Source: Echinostoma caproni
Taxonomy: Eukaryota > Platyhelminthes > Trematoda > Plagiorchiida > Echinostomatidae
DNA: 64,000 bases
Direction: 5' to 3'
Assembly: GCA_900618425.1 (NCBI GenBank)
Contig: UZAN01040103.1
Span: 1,739 to 65,738, forward strand
How positions within the stretch are numbered: the first letter of the stretch is position 1; every line of letters starts with the position of its first letter. The notes below the pieces were generated by a model, which saw only the letters and a program-made list of their open reading frames with translations, did no database searches and was not told where the DNA came from. Shown piece after piece: positions 37,374 to 48,235 of the stretch. A program made the translations under genes and the position numbers.

Positions 37374-38697
37374 GTGAGTGACGGGATTTGACTGAATCCT
37401 ATAACTGTCAGAGACCTAATTATTTCATCCGTACCGTTATCGTACAATTAAAGTAGTATTCCCGTTGTTCAAGAGGAGCAGATTGGACCAGGTTCAAAAG
37501 CAAGGGGGTAGGAGTAATCGAGAGTAAATGAACAGAGCTGGACAGATTGTAGTGAGCAGCTGATTTTCCATTAGCTGAAGAAATAAAGTCATTCCGGCTT
37601 CCATTTTACCGTAGACAAGATTGAGAGTGATTGGCATGAAACGTCTTCAAGTCGGAAGTTGCGTTGTGAGTGTGCATCATTCTTACTGATTAATGACACT
37701 CAGAAACGGTGGCTAGTTACAGTGAACTATCAAGTAGGTGTACAAAGAGGGTGAAAACGGGTTCCGAACAAACTTAAAACGCACTGGGAGGATTGGGATT
37801 GAATTGAATATTGACTGGGGATGTTACCTCAAGAGAATGCCAAGTTCTATATAATTTGTCCACGTCAAGCAGTTCACTGGACGAAAAACCTGAATGGCAA
37901 ACAACAGTCAGATAATCCGTGCATGTTTCAGCTTATTAAAAAGCCATTTGAATTTGCTACATGTCTTTGGCTTTTCCACGTTCGTTTTGGTCAAAAGTTT
38001 GAGTACTCTTTGATATTTTAGATAGGAAAACATGATTTTGCAGCGCAAAACACTTCATTTGTGACATAAAAGCTTTGTTGTACAAAAATGTATGACGCAA
38101 ATCGTACTTGAAAGTTACGAAATTTTATAACAATTGCAATCACAATGCATTGCCATACAACCGTTCTCCGAGGGGAGGAGAACGCGGGTAGTCCTCAACA
38201 AGGCTACCTTTAGTTTACTATAGTGATGGTCATTATTATACGCGGATGGACACAATAAAGAACTCGGATGGGTAGCGGAAGTAACCAGACTGAGGAACAG
38301 TTTGATGACACCAGAAGAGAGACTGGTTACATGATAGCGGTTGAAGTTGAAACTTTGTCACAAAATGTAATCTGTCAAATTTGATAATCACCGTCAAAAT
38401 GCTAAATGGTATCACGGCATTTAGGAAAGTTTTGACTGACCAGTCGGGAGCCTTGAAAACAATTATTAGCCCACCTCAAACACTTTTTCTCTCAAAATGA
38501 TATTGTCTACCCGATTATGTCCGGCAAATGATACACAGTGGTAGATTAGATAGCTTAGACCATCTTTTTTCCGCTCCAAAATGGTGCAGTTCTTTCCGGT
38601 TTTATCTTTGATTTTTCTTCTCATCATACCATGCACTCGATAGAAATCCTCCACGAATCTAATAAAACAATATTGTTTTATTTTCTAATTTCAATAG

Positions 38698-38709
38698 AAC
38701 AAAATAAGA
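38698..38709 (+). CDS. Microexon U9-B12 (QNK)
   Basis: Sequence aacaaaataaga: split K, then Q-N-K. Acceptor ttttattttctaatttcaatag, donor gtaagt. Confidence 0.84.
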
Positions 38710-39770
38710 GTAAGTAATTACACGCCTGAAGTATGTAGTGTGCCTCTTTTGAACATCGGTAAATACACTGAATTCCAATAGTTTAAATTATGTCTGCTGC
38801 TGACTTCCCTAGAATAGTAAAACATAGATGCGCATCCCTGGATGGCATCAGCGAAAAATCCCATGAAATGTATTTGATAGTTAAGAGCGTTTATCTTCCT
38901 CTAACGAAGTGTTTCACACCATGCTCCAGTTTACATCGTCCGGTTACAGTAACTGACGAAGTATTATTCAATAAGAATCAAGCAAATCCTAAAGCTTCTC
39001 AAATGTGTGAATAATGTGTTGATTATGTTAGACTAAAAACGTAATTCTTTAAGGTTCATTAGGTTATCAGTGATTGGTATTTTACTAACCCTCACCATTC
39101 TACTCAAATAAACCCATCAGCTGTGTCTATTGGTTCTAAACTAATTAGGATGAAATTCTACGCGTGGTGCAGAACATAAATGGTATCAAAACTGCACTAA
39201 CCTGGAGCTATAACACAGAGTCCAAATGGTGATTTAGACACACACGAATCAACCTTTACTCAAAGCACTGGCAAAAGTTGTGCAGGCAACTGCCATCGAT
39301 CTTTGAACCATACCGCTAATATCCTTCTCCAAATAGCTGTGCGAATTCATGTAAAGTTAATATGTCATTGGATTCTGGATTCTGGAGCACTTCCTCACTA
39401 TCTGATTGCAGTATCCTTCCGCCTCAGATGAGCTCTTTCAATTTCACAGGCCGTAAATATAATGATGTGAGCGAGATACCTATGGCCGAACACAAGGCAA
39501 ATGCATATTGTGTTCTTTTGGAAACGGAAAGCATGAAATTAGACATGGCATCAGGGTTTTCATTAGTGCATAAAGCCCGATGCAGACATGGTAACTAATG
39601 GGAAACGCTACCCCCCACTGCTCATTGAAACACATCAATCGGGGGAAATAAATTGAAAAAAAATTCATTCATTTTGCCGCCGGAAATCGAAACAGTGTTT
39701 GTACGAGAGATAAATCATACTTGATTTATTCACAGTCTACTCATCGTCTAAATGAACTAATTTATTGCAG

Positions 39771-39782
39771 AAGTTCTTCAGC
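39771..39782 (+). CDS. Microexon U9-C12 (VLQ)
   Basis: Sequence aagttcttcagc: split K, then V-L-Q. Acceptor gaactaatttattgcag, donor gtaagt. C12 class, between B12 and the next A15. Confidence 0.84.
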
Positions 39783-40100
39783 GTAAGTTTGCATATTAAA
39801 GAAATGATCCCTTTCATTGTTTTATTTTCACCAGTAATGGCTACAACAAAAAGTCAATGTTGCTTGTGACAGGTCTACAGTTAAATGCTTCTTTAGGTAC
39901 CTGAATTATTGAATTAGATGGCTTGATAATTTTTCGAATTGTAAAACTATTCCGATGCCTGTTGACTCGTTTTCATTTGCCCATTAGCTGTACTGAGTGT
40001 ATGCAAATTTACTTGATTCGGCAAAAATGATACATTCTGTTTTTTTAATCAGGCACTTGGTTGATCAGTACATTTGTTTTCTCACATATCGGTTTCATAG

Positions 40101-40115
40101 GTGATTCATTCGAGG
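40101..40115 (+). CDS. Microexon U10-A15 (DSFE)
   Basis: Sequence gtgattcattcgagg: split R, then D-S-F-E. Acceptor cacatatcggtttcatag, donor gtaagt. Close to 230 (DAFE). Confidence 0.84.
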
Positions 40116-41792
40116 GTAAGTCCTCGGAAACATAATTCCATCCACACTGAAGTAGACTTTGGTTATTGTGCAGATGTATTTTTGTCACAAAATCCTGAAT
40201 CGGTGCTTTTGCTTTCATCCATTTTAGTAAAGCAGTGAACTCACTGCGCCCACAATTATAACTGACCATTTGTTTTCCGTGCTTTCTGCGTTCACCGATG
40301 TCTATAAACAGCAAATTTGACAGAACATTGTGGAAAGATATACACTCAGAGAAACTCAAAAGTTTCATGGGGAATATTTCAGTTGCTAGGTTGAGGCCGA
40401 ATCATTGGAGGTTGAAAAAGAAAAATCGGAAGCGGTAACGAAACAATTAGATCATTTATTAAGGATAGCTAGTTGAAGGTGATTACGTTATACAATCAGA
40501 TGTCGTTAGTATTCTACCATCCGAACCTGCCAAAAATATGTAGCCACCTGATTAACGGTAGGCCACTTGAAGGACCGAGTCGCAATCACATTCACCTTTT
40601 GTGTGTTTTGTCTTTTTTCACTATTTTCGCATTGAATTGTAATTTCGGAATACAGATGGTGTCGGAACAGTTAATATTATGAACTGGGCTTGATGAATAA
40701 CCCCAGTGCTGTAAGCGATCAAGTGGTAGTGATGCTTTTGGGTGCTCTCAGTAGAATGGTGTTCATCCGAGCACACATCGATCTGATATTGGATTAGCCG
40801 TCGGTGCTATTTTCTAAATCACGGCATTTAAATGCATAAATTGGTATTGCTTTGATGCATAGATTTCTCTTCGTTGTACGTGAAACTGCCAATTTTACCA
40901 TCATAGGTGTTGCGTTGTCACTACGGTTGTTCTCAAGCTGATGTAAAACACTATTTTGAAAATTAAAGCCGAGCATTGTGGTTTCATTGAAACGTTCGGA
41001 TTAAGACCTACGGCTCTGTGTGCGTATGTGTGTGAATGTATGAGGCCACTTGTGCCCAGTGCTGTGGTTTATTGTGCACCTGTTTGTCCATCAAGCCCGC
41101 GATCTTCGTCGGCGGTGAAATCGTTTGTCAATGTTTGTCAATTTCGATGTGCCAATTGAATGAGTTGGCCGATTGGGAAGCCCCATGGATTAGACGTTTC
41201 CCTTCTCCTTTTGTCCTTGCTGCTAGCCTTTTGCCTTGTTGATTCCGACCTCTGGACCTGTCGTTGCTGATCGGTTCTAAATGTGTGACCTCGGATCAGC
41301 GTGTTGTTGTGCAAGTGTGTCTTACTAGTGTCAAGCACGCAGTGGTTCGTCAGTCTCACCTACGTAACTTTCATCGCAGTCTGAAAACGAAATTACCTAC
41401 ACCACCACTGATTGATTGTGTGGCTCTGGTCAACGGAAGAGATTGATCGTTATGTTGTTGTGGAGAACAGTGACACAGATAGTTTGAAGGATACGATCAA
41501 TGACTTCTGACAACTCAAGTATGTAGTAGGTGGTTTCGCTTTTGTTTCTCCATAACTTGGTTTAGTCATTTAGTAAGGTAGTTTGCAAAGGTGTATGCAT
41601 GGGTGTCAGCTTCCACCATTATTCCATTTCATTCCAAAATTTATTCCAAAAGACTCGGTTATTCCGCTTGCTTTGTTTAGAGCAATAGCACATTTGTACA
41701 GGCGTTTTTCGTAAGGACGCTCCACATACAATGTCGACCAAACGAATGCAAGTTTCCTAATAGTCTTAAAACGATCTTTGTGACTGTTTCAG

Positions 41793-41804
41793 AATACCGG
41801 AAAG
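41793..41804 (+). CDS. Microexon U10-A12 (YRK)
   Basis: Sequence aataccggaaag: split E, then Y-R-K. Acceptor ctttgtgactgtttcag, donor gtgagg. Confidence 0.87.
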
Positions 41805-41927
41805 GTGAGGATTAACATTTTCTGTTTTCTTGGAGTTGGAAATTTGCATCAAGTGAAATGAATCCACAATATGTTTTTGATACTGCTTGTTGTGCTGAAA
41901 TATCATTGAACATTTTTTTACTTACAG

Positions 41928-41942
41928 AACTGGAAGTGAGGA
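41928..41942 (+). CDS. Microexon U10-B15 (LEVR)
   Basis: Sequence aactggaagtgagga: split E, then L-E-V-R. Acceptor catttttttacttacag, donor gtgagt. Nearest relative is 6104 (LKVK). Upstream intron 123 nt. Confidence 0.88.
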
Positions 41943-43092
41943 GTGAGTGTTATTTTTAATTTATGATGATTGGAAACATTCACCCCGCGTGTTTCGGAAT
42001 TGAGCAAATTGGATAAGAATCGAGCAGTGGGCGATGAACACCTAATCAAAACTCATGTCTAAAGCTTAAACAGCGATGCACATATACCTGTAAACATAAG
42101 AAACATGGGTATGTATGGGGATATGTTAAATGGACCCCCAAGTGAGACATTTTCCAATCTTTTAAGCTGTATTGTGACCTCACTGATTGATAACCTTTAC
42201 CAATGCATTCACTACTTCAAATGCAATCCTCTCTATATAAATCCTGCACTCCATGACATAAGAAACAAAAAAACTTGACGGTGGCATCCAGATAAGGAGG
42301 AAAAAATAGAACTTCCTTATTTACTGATCACCTGAAATTGAATGTGGTCCCACTGTAAACTCAAATCAACGCTAGATACTGTTGTTCGGACAAATGCGTA
42401 ACCTCTGTTAGCTGGTGCCTAACGCGTAACAATGATTGGCCGTTTAACTGTTTATTGAATCGCTTATAACACAAAGCAATCTCCAAAACTGGAATCAAGT
42501 TAACTTCTCCTCCTTGCAATGCAGTGACAAAATTAGAACATCATACCCAATTAACTTTGGTGATGACTCAAGAGCTCAGTTGTTTTCCCATGAACCCACG
42601 TACATATATAGATTTCAATATATGGTATATGGTTCATATGGTATTGTTCTTATACATTTATATTTAGTGTACGTAGACAACCGATTGAAAGCAGGCGAAA
42701 TTGATGATGAATATCATCAATTCTGTTCTGTTACTTTTTTTATTCAAAAAAATAACAAATCCTGGTACTAAGCTAATCAGTGAAACTGCCCTTATGTACT
42801 GGTTAAAATATCATCTAATTTAACTTTGTACATCTGTACTCTGCGTCATTTACACCCGCAACGTGTTACGGTATATTGCTCTCTCAAAGCGCTTCAATTT
42901 TCTTAGGCCAATTGTTGTAGTAGGACATGAAAACACGCCATAGAGATACCCGACAATATAGAGAAAAATCCATTTGGTGCACCCAGTTTCGGGCACATTC
43001 ACTTGACTAACGAACCTAGTTACCGAATTCCCATCCGCAATTATGTGTTCACCCAAATAAATCGTTTATTTAAACTTCTTATTCATTTTCAG

Positions 43093-43104
43093 GAAGCACA
43101 ATCG
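43093..43104 (+). CDS. Microexon U10-B12 (STI)
   Basis: Sequence gaagcacaatcg: split R, then S-T-I. Acceptor ttcttattcattttcag, donor gtatgt. Confidence 0.83.
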
Positions 43105-43919
43105 GTATGTAACCCTGGTGTTTCGGTTTCAGAGTAAATGCTTCGCCCCTCTAAGTTTTCCACTGGGTCCACTACGTGATGAATGGGTTATATTCGAAGA
43201 AAGTCGTTCTAGCACATTCGCAGCTTAACTGATCATTTTGTTCTGTTTGCTACCATCGAGGTGCCCTTTTTGAGAACCGAATTTACTGGTTTCAATTAAT
43301 TATAAGCCTTCTCCAGTCTAAGGTTTCCTACACCGTATTCTGTGGCATTCTGAGACTACTCATCGCGTAAAAATTACCGTACAATAATGTTTCAAGAGAG
43401 CGCATCCTATTCTTTCGACAGTGTTTACACACATTCGGTGTGATTTGGTGTACATACAGAGCATACAATAAATATACTACTCAGAAGTAGCCATGACTTA
43501 AATGTGGCTTCAAGTTCTTGGACATCAGGAGCAACCCAGTCTGCGTTGCTTCTAAACACACACAGGTTGCTGTCCATTGTGTTCAAAAAATATGTTATCG
43601 AAAACTTATCAAAAACAATATGCCAAAAGAACATGGCGCACTCCTAAGCACTTTATAATTTCAGCGGAAACGGGTCACACTAGGTAGTGTGCTCTATGTG
43701 GTAAAATGTTGCTTAATCTAATCAGCATATCCAGTCCACTCTCGTTTAATCTTCGATAAAACGCGTATTGGGACGAGCGTTCAGGCAATTTGTTCCCAAG
43801 TAGTTCTTTAAAAATTTTGATGCGCAAAGAAATAATCGTCCATCAAAAATGACCACTGTGTGCAACTTAAGTGAAATTCTCCTTGATAAAACTGATTTAT
43901 TTAACTCCCCTGTTTCTAG

Positions 43920-43931
43920 AGCGTAAATACT
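43920..43931 (+). CDS. Microexon U10-C12 (RKY), ends in T
   Basis: Sequence agcgtaaatact: split E, then R-K-Y. Acceptor aactcccctgtttctag, donor gtaagt. C12 class. Ends in T; the next exon starts CG (giving Ser). Confidence 0.84.
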
Positions 43932-44767
43932 GTAAGTACATTTGCAGAATCATGAAGTTCTGCACAATTACATTTGACTAATCAATAGTTCAATGCACAT
44001 AGTTGTTCCGCATTGTATATAGATCATTTATGCCCATGAAATGTTGACGCCATGACTCCCATCAGTTTAAACATTGTCGGGATTGACCACGTTTGTTCGC
44101 CCTTGGGAGTGAGGTTCGAGAACTGTACAAAACACGGCTACTGCATGCCTGTCTTCCGATTGATTTCTCTGGGCTCATTTATTCATAACACAAAACAACT
44201 TTTCAGTGGTAACTCCCTCCAAATTTTGATAGACCATGCTGTCATGCTAACCTCTCTGATGAATTCACAGTTTCTAGCCTCGGGGTTTCTGGCATGATGC
44301 TGAAATCAAATATGGTAGTAAATGTATGATTGAAACTATTCAAACTTTGTGATAGTATTTTACCATTCGGCCAACACAGCCATCTTGTCGTCGTCGTCTT
44401 CGTCGCCATCGTTATGTTGTGAGAGTGCCGCCAGTTCATGTTTACCACGATGAAATTCCCCAATACCGAATATGGTTTGATATTAGCCGCTCGTTCCACA
44501 ATCAGACGCGTGTTTTTTAGTCCCCTTCATTACCCTCCGACACGCTGTGCAATCTCAATTATCACGAGAACATCATTTTGCCTATACGAAGTAGGTGGCC
44601 ATTATGTTCGAGTATTTTCGAAGTGAGGACTACGGTATTTGTTTTATTGACTAACATTTTTCTTAAGTGTCCTACAAAGTGATGGTATTGTTGTTCTACA
44701 GAGTTCAATGAGGAAAGATTAGAGCTTTTTGTCATTCGATCTGCCATACCCTTCATTTGACTTGCAG

Positions 44768-44782
44768 CGGAAGAAATCGCCG
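44768..44782 (+). CDS. Microexon U11-A15 (EEIA)
   Basis: Sequence cggaagaaatcgccg: split S, then E-E-I-A. Acceptor cccttcatttgacttgcag, donor gtgagt. Confidence 0.87.
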
Positions 44783-45457
44783 GTGAGTAACTATGCAGTT
44801 TTCTACTCCCAAAGGCAACGAATAAAGCTTTCTTAAAAGGTGGAATAGCAAGAAAACCAAAATCAGGCTAAAGTATGTTACTACTTCATTCATATAGTTC
44901 GTCAAGCTTCACCAACTATCAATCAGAGACCAAGAAACCCTCCAGTTATTAAGACATCTTTAAGGTTAGGGCATTTGGCGAAACTACTCTTTAACCAAAC
45001 AGGACACGCATATGACGACATAAACACTATTCCTCCCCATCACTTTAGCTCCGCTAATATAATCAGATATTCTAGAAAGCTGTCATCACATAAACTAGAG
45101 GAAGTAGAATGTCCTAAAATTTGAATCTCAAGCAGTCAGCTATGGTAACATCGTTTGTGTAGCAAAAGAAGACAACCATGTACGTTGTAATCTTGAAATC
45201 GGATATCGTTTGAACACGATTACTGAATCGCAATAAAAATATGTAATCACATTTGCAATGGGTTGTCACCGCCATTGGCCTCCGTATACGTGTTTCAGTT
45301 CATATAGCAAACCTTATGATGCTCCTAGATCAATTTTCCAATTTATAAGTAATTTCACCATTCAGCACCTCTAGATAAATGATACAAGGATTTATAATTC
45401 AATAACAATGAGCGATTTCAATTTCATCACAACCTTAATCTGGATTTTACCTTTTAG

Positions 45458-45469
45458 TATACACTACTG
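45458..45469 (+). CDS. Microexon U11-A12 (YTT)
   Basis: Sequence tatacactactg: split V, then Y-T-T. Acceptor ctggattttaccttttag, donor gtaagt. Similar to CTT of U3. Confidence 0.85.
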
Positions 45470-45575
45470 GTAAGTTGATCTCAGCTCTGATATACTACAC
45501 TTTGCAGTTTCCATCTTGAATTGGTCCTTCTGTTCCAATGATCTCATATTTTCCTACTATATTGCATCCCTGCAG

Positions 45576-45590
45576 AAATTCAGGAGAAAA
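45576..45590 (+). CDS. Microexon U11-B15 (IQEK)
   Basis: Sequence aaattcaggagaaaa: split E, then I-Q-E-K. Acceptor tatattgcatccctgcag, donor gtaagc. Upstream intron 106 nt. Confidence 0.86.
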
Positions 45591-45834
45591 GTAAGCACGT
45601 GTCATGACCTTGGTAACTGTTGATCAAAAGTGTTCATCTGACTCTTTCCTCGGCAGTATTTATTGTCATCCTGAACAGACAGAAAGTGCATTCGCATCCT
45701 GAAATTCTCGGACCTCTGTTATTCGGAGAGTATCGGTATTGTCATTTGTTTACCTTTTAAGTCCATCTTACCGGAAATGGTTTTCGATGTAAAAGATTGG
45801 GAATATGTCCATGAGAATAGTTATCTTCTTTCAG

Positions 45835-45840
45835 CGAAAG
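45835..45840 (+). CDS. Microexon U11 extra 6-nt exon (T-K)
   Basis: Sequence cgaaag: split T, then K, then the first base of the next codon. Strong acceptor (ttatcttctttcag), donor gtaagg. The only 6-nt exon counted; it sits between B15 and B12 and keeps the phase. So short an exon needs transcript proof. Confidence 0.55.
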
Positions 45841-46031
45841 GTAAGGTAAATATCGTTTCTACTTACGGAATACTAGTGTTTAAATAAAAGAACAAAGCAG
45901 CAGAACATAGAAATTTATTTGAAATCTGCGTGGGCATCCACTTCATTCCAATCGCTTGAAAATTGACAAATGAACTCTACTTGATTCTGCATACAACTTG
46001 AACATATTCCTTAAAAATTGGCAAATTTTAG

Positions 46032-46043
46032 AACAACACGAAG
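46032..46043 (+). CDS. Microexon U11-B12 (QHE)
   Basis: Sequence aacaacacgaag: split E, then Q-H-E. Acceptor attggcaaattttag, donor gtaagc. Confidence 0.83.
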
Positions 46044-48049
46044 GTAAGCTACAAGAGTTATTTTATACTGGCCTTCATTTGAAATACGAGCAGTATCCAA
46101 AAGATGTGACATGCATACAATCAGGCAACTCAGTATATCATGCTCAATAAAAATCTCATCGATCCCAACACATCCAGGTTATGAAATCTCAGATGCTCTA
46201 AAATACATAGTGTCTATAATCCTAAATTTAACTCGTTTTTCAATCGATTAGACGGAACTAACGTTTATTGGAACAGGTCAGACGGAGAATTGGACCTCAG
46301 GGTCCGAGATATTTCTTTTCCCTTGGCGAGTCTGCTCTGGAAACATTATAATGGAGTGATAACTGTGCCACACTAACACAAAGCGGCAATATTCCCCAAA
46401 GTTTCGCTGAAATGCACAATGAATGCTACCTGAGGATTAGCAGTGTAGCTTAGATAGCAGGGAATAGATTATGGTCAACCAGTGAAACGCACATATAAGT
46501 GAAAAGATAGGCTAGTTTACAATCATCCTTTTTGTTTGAAGAAACAGGTAAGAGAGGGACGTCAAGTCTATGCGGAAAATGTTTTGATCAACCAAAGGGT
46601 ACGATTTTAGCAGTTGGAGCAAATGGGACTTTATTGTGAATGTTATAATGTAAATAACACAGCGATATCGGTAGAGAATTATATTCGCCGACGTTTCGGC
46701 TACCGTGGGTAACCGTTCTCACGGCAGGTTTACAATCAAATGACTCAAGGCTCTGTGTAATTTGATCGTAAACCTGCCGTGAGAAAGGTTACCCACGGTA
46801 ACCGAAACGTCGGTGAATATAATTCTCTACCGATATCGCTATGTTATTAACATTATAACATTCACAACAAACATAACACATGGTGCATCAATTTTTCGAT
46901 ACATCATTTGGTCCTGTTGTATTAAAAATGGGACTTGAAAAATGTGTGCTAAAATTGGACAAAGACAACGGGTAATTAGCATTTAATGAATATGGGAGGA
47001 AGACTTTTCTACATGGAGACAAATGTACAATTATGCTTCAGTTGGAAACGAGTTTGGGGTGGAATAATAACTATTCATCGACGTTGGTAATCGTCTTCAT
47101 TACACATCATCACTGAGCAAATCCGAATTGGTATCAATACACTTTTATGCAATCAGTCCAAATGCTACATTCTTCGGGCCACCAGTGCAAACGTGAAGAC
47201 AATAGCTTGATATAGAGGAAGGAGTGACGTTCGTTCCCTTCATGACCAGAAAATACCGGGGTAAATACAGTACAAAGTGGAGGATACACTAGGTCGTAAA
47301 TTTCCGATTTCAACAATGCACACAGTGAACATTTACCTCGTTTCATTCTAGGTGGAGCTCCTCAGTTAGGTATAATCAGTGAAATCTTTGAGACCTGACC
47401 TAGAGACAACCTTAAGTGGTGGGGTTTATCTTTTCAATGAGCAGATCACATTGGACCTGACAAAAATGGCTCGATTCAATATTCTCCAGAAGTCTTCTTC
47501 ATCGTCAATCATCGAGTTCATCGCACCCACCCACGCATTTTCAATTGACCATCACATTCTTCAACAAAGCCAGACTAAACAGGATACGAGGAACAATAAA
47601 TATTACGCATATTTTTTCTGTTAGTAATTTGTTCACTTTAGTGCTTGCTATATCTGTCCTAGTGACTTTTATCTGAAATATATCAATTGTGATTTAATAT
47701 CCGAAGAAGACAAATCACTGAAAACAAGGCTTTTTCGTTACATTCTATCTTATTCATAGGCTCACTAAACTCTACAGGAGTGAAACATCGCACCAAATCA
47801 ATTGTTCTATGCAAAGTTGATTACATCAACCACATTCAACCTATTAAATCAGATACTCAATCGCGACCAACTGACAGTTACTTATCATAGAAATATTGCT
47901 GGATGTGATGAAAATTTTCAGTCCTTCAAATCAAGGAAAGCATTTCAACGCGTTACTGTTTAGTCAAACCTTACAATGGAGCATGCGAATGGTGCGAAAA
48001 TAGTAGGACCCTACTGACATGATGCATTTACTATTCCGCTCGTTTCCAG
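46044..48049 (+). other. Intron, 2.0 kb, with foldback element
   Basis: Carries the foldback element at 46634-46867. Two further in-phase splice-bounded segments (6 nt at 46542, 18 nt at 47352) do not fit the repeat order. Confidence 0.6.
46634..46867. repeat. Foldback (MITE-like) inverted repeat, 107-bp arms
   Basis: The left arm (46634-46740) and the reverse complement of the right arm (46761-46867) match at about 101 of 107 positions, around a 20-base loop. The outer ends read ttgtgaatgttataatg and its inverse. There is no coding capacity. It looks like a fairly young non-autonomous foldback DNA element inside the intron between 46043 and 48050; no target-site duplication was identified with confidence. 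Confidence 0.85.
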
Positions 48050-48064
48050 AAAAAGAATTTGAAA
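48050..48064 (+). CDS. Microexon U12-A15 (KEFE)
   Basis: Sequence aaaaagaatttgaaa: split E, then K-E-F-E. Acceptor ctattccgctcgtttccag, donor gtgagt. Confidence 0.88.
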
Positions 48065-48223
48065 GTGAGTTGGACGGAATATTTGCCGTTTGTCATAATT
48101 TCGACTTGTTTTCATACCTCGTCAATAATCATTATAAAAATTCAATATATGCAAATAAATTATCTTTCTTATGATTGGATTACTGATTCCTGAACTTTTG
48201 ATTTTTGTGAATATTTGCTATAG

Positions 48224-48235
48224 AATTCGAAAAGG
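48224..48235 (+). CDS. Microexon U12-A12 (FEK)
   Basis: Sequence aattcgaaaagg: split K, then F-E-K. Acceptor gtgaatatttgctatag, donor gtaaga. Upstream intron 159 nt. Confidence 0.83.
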
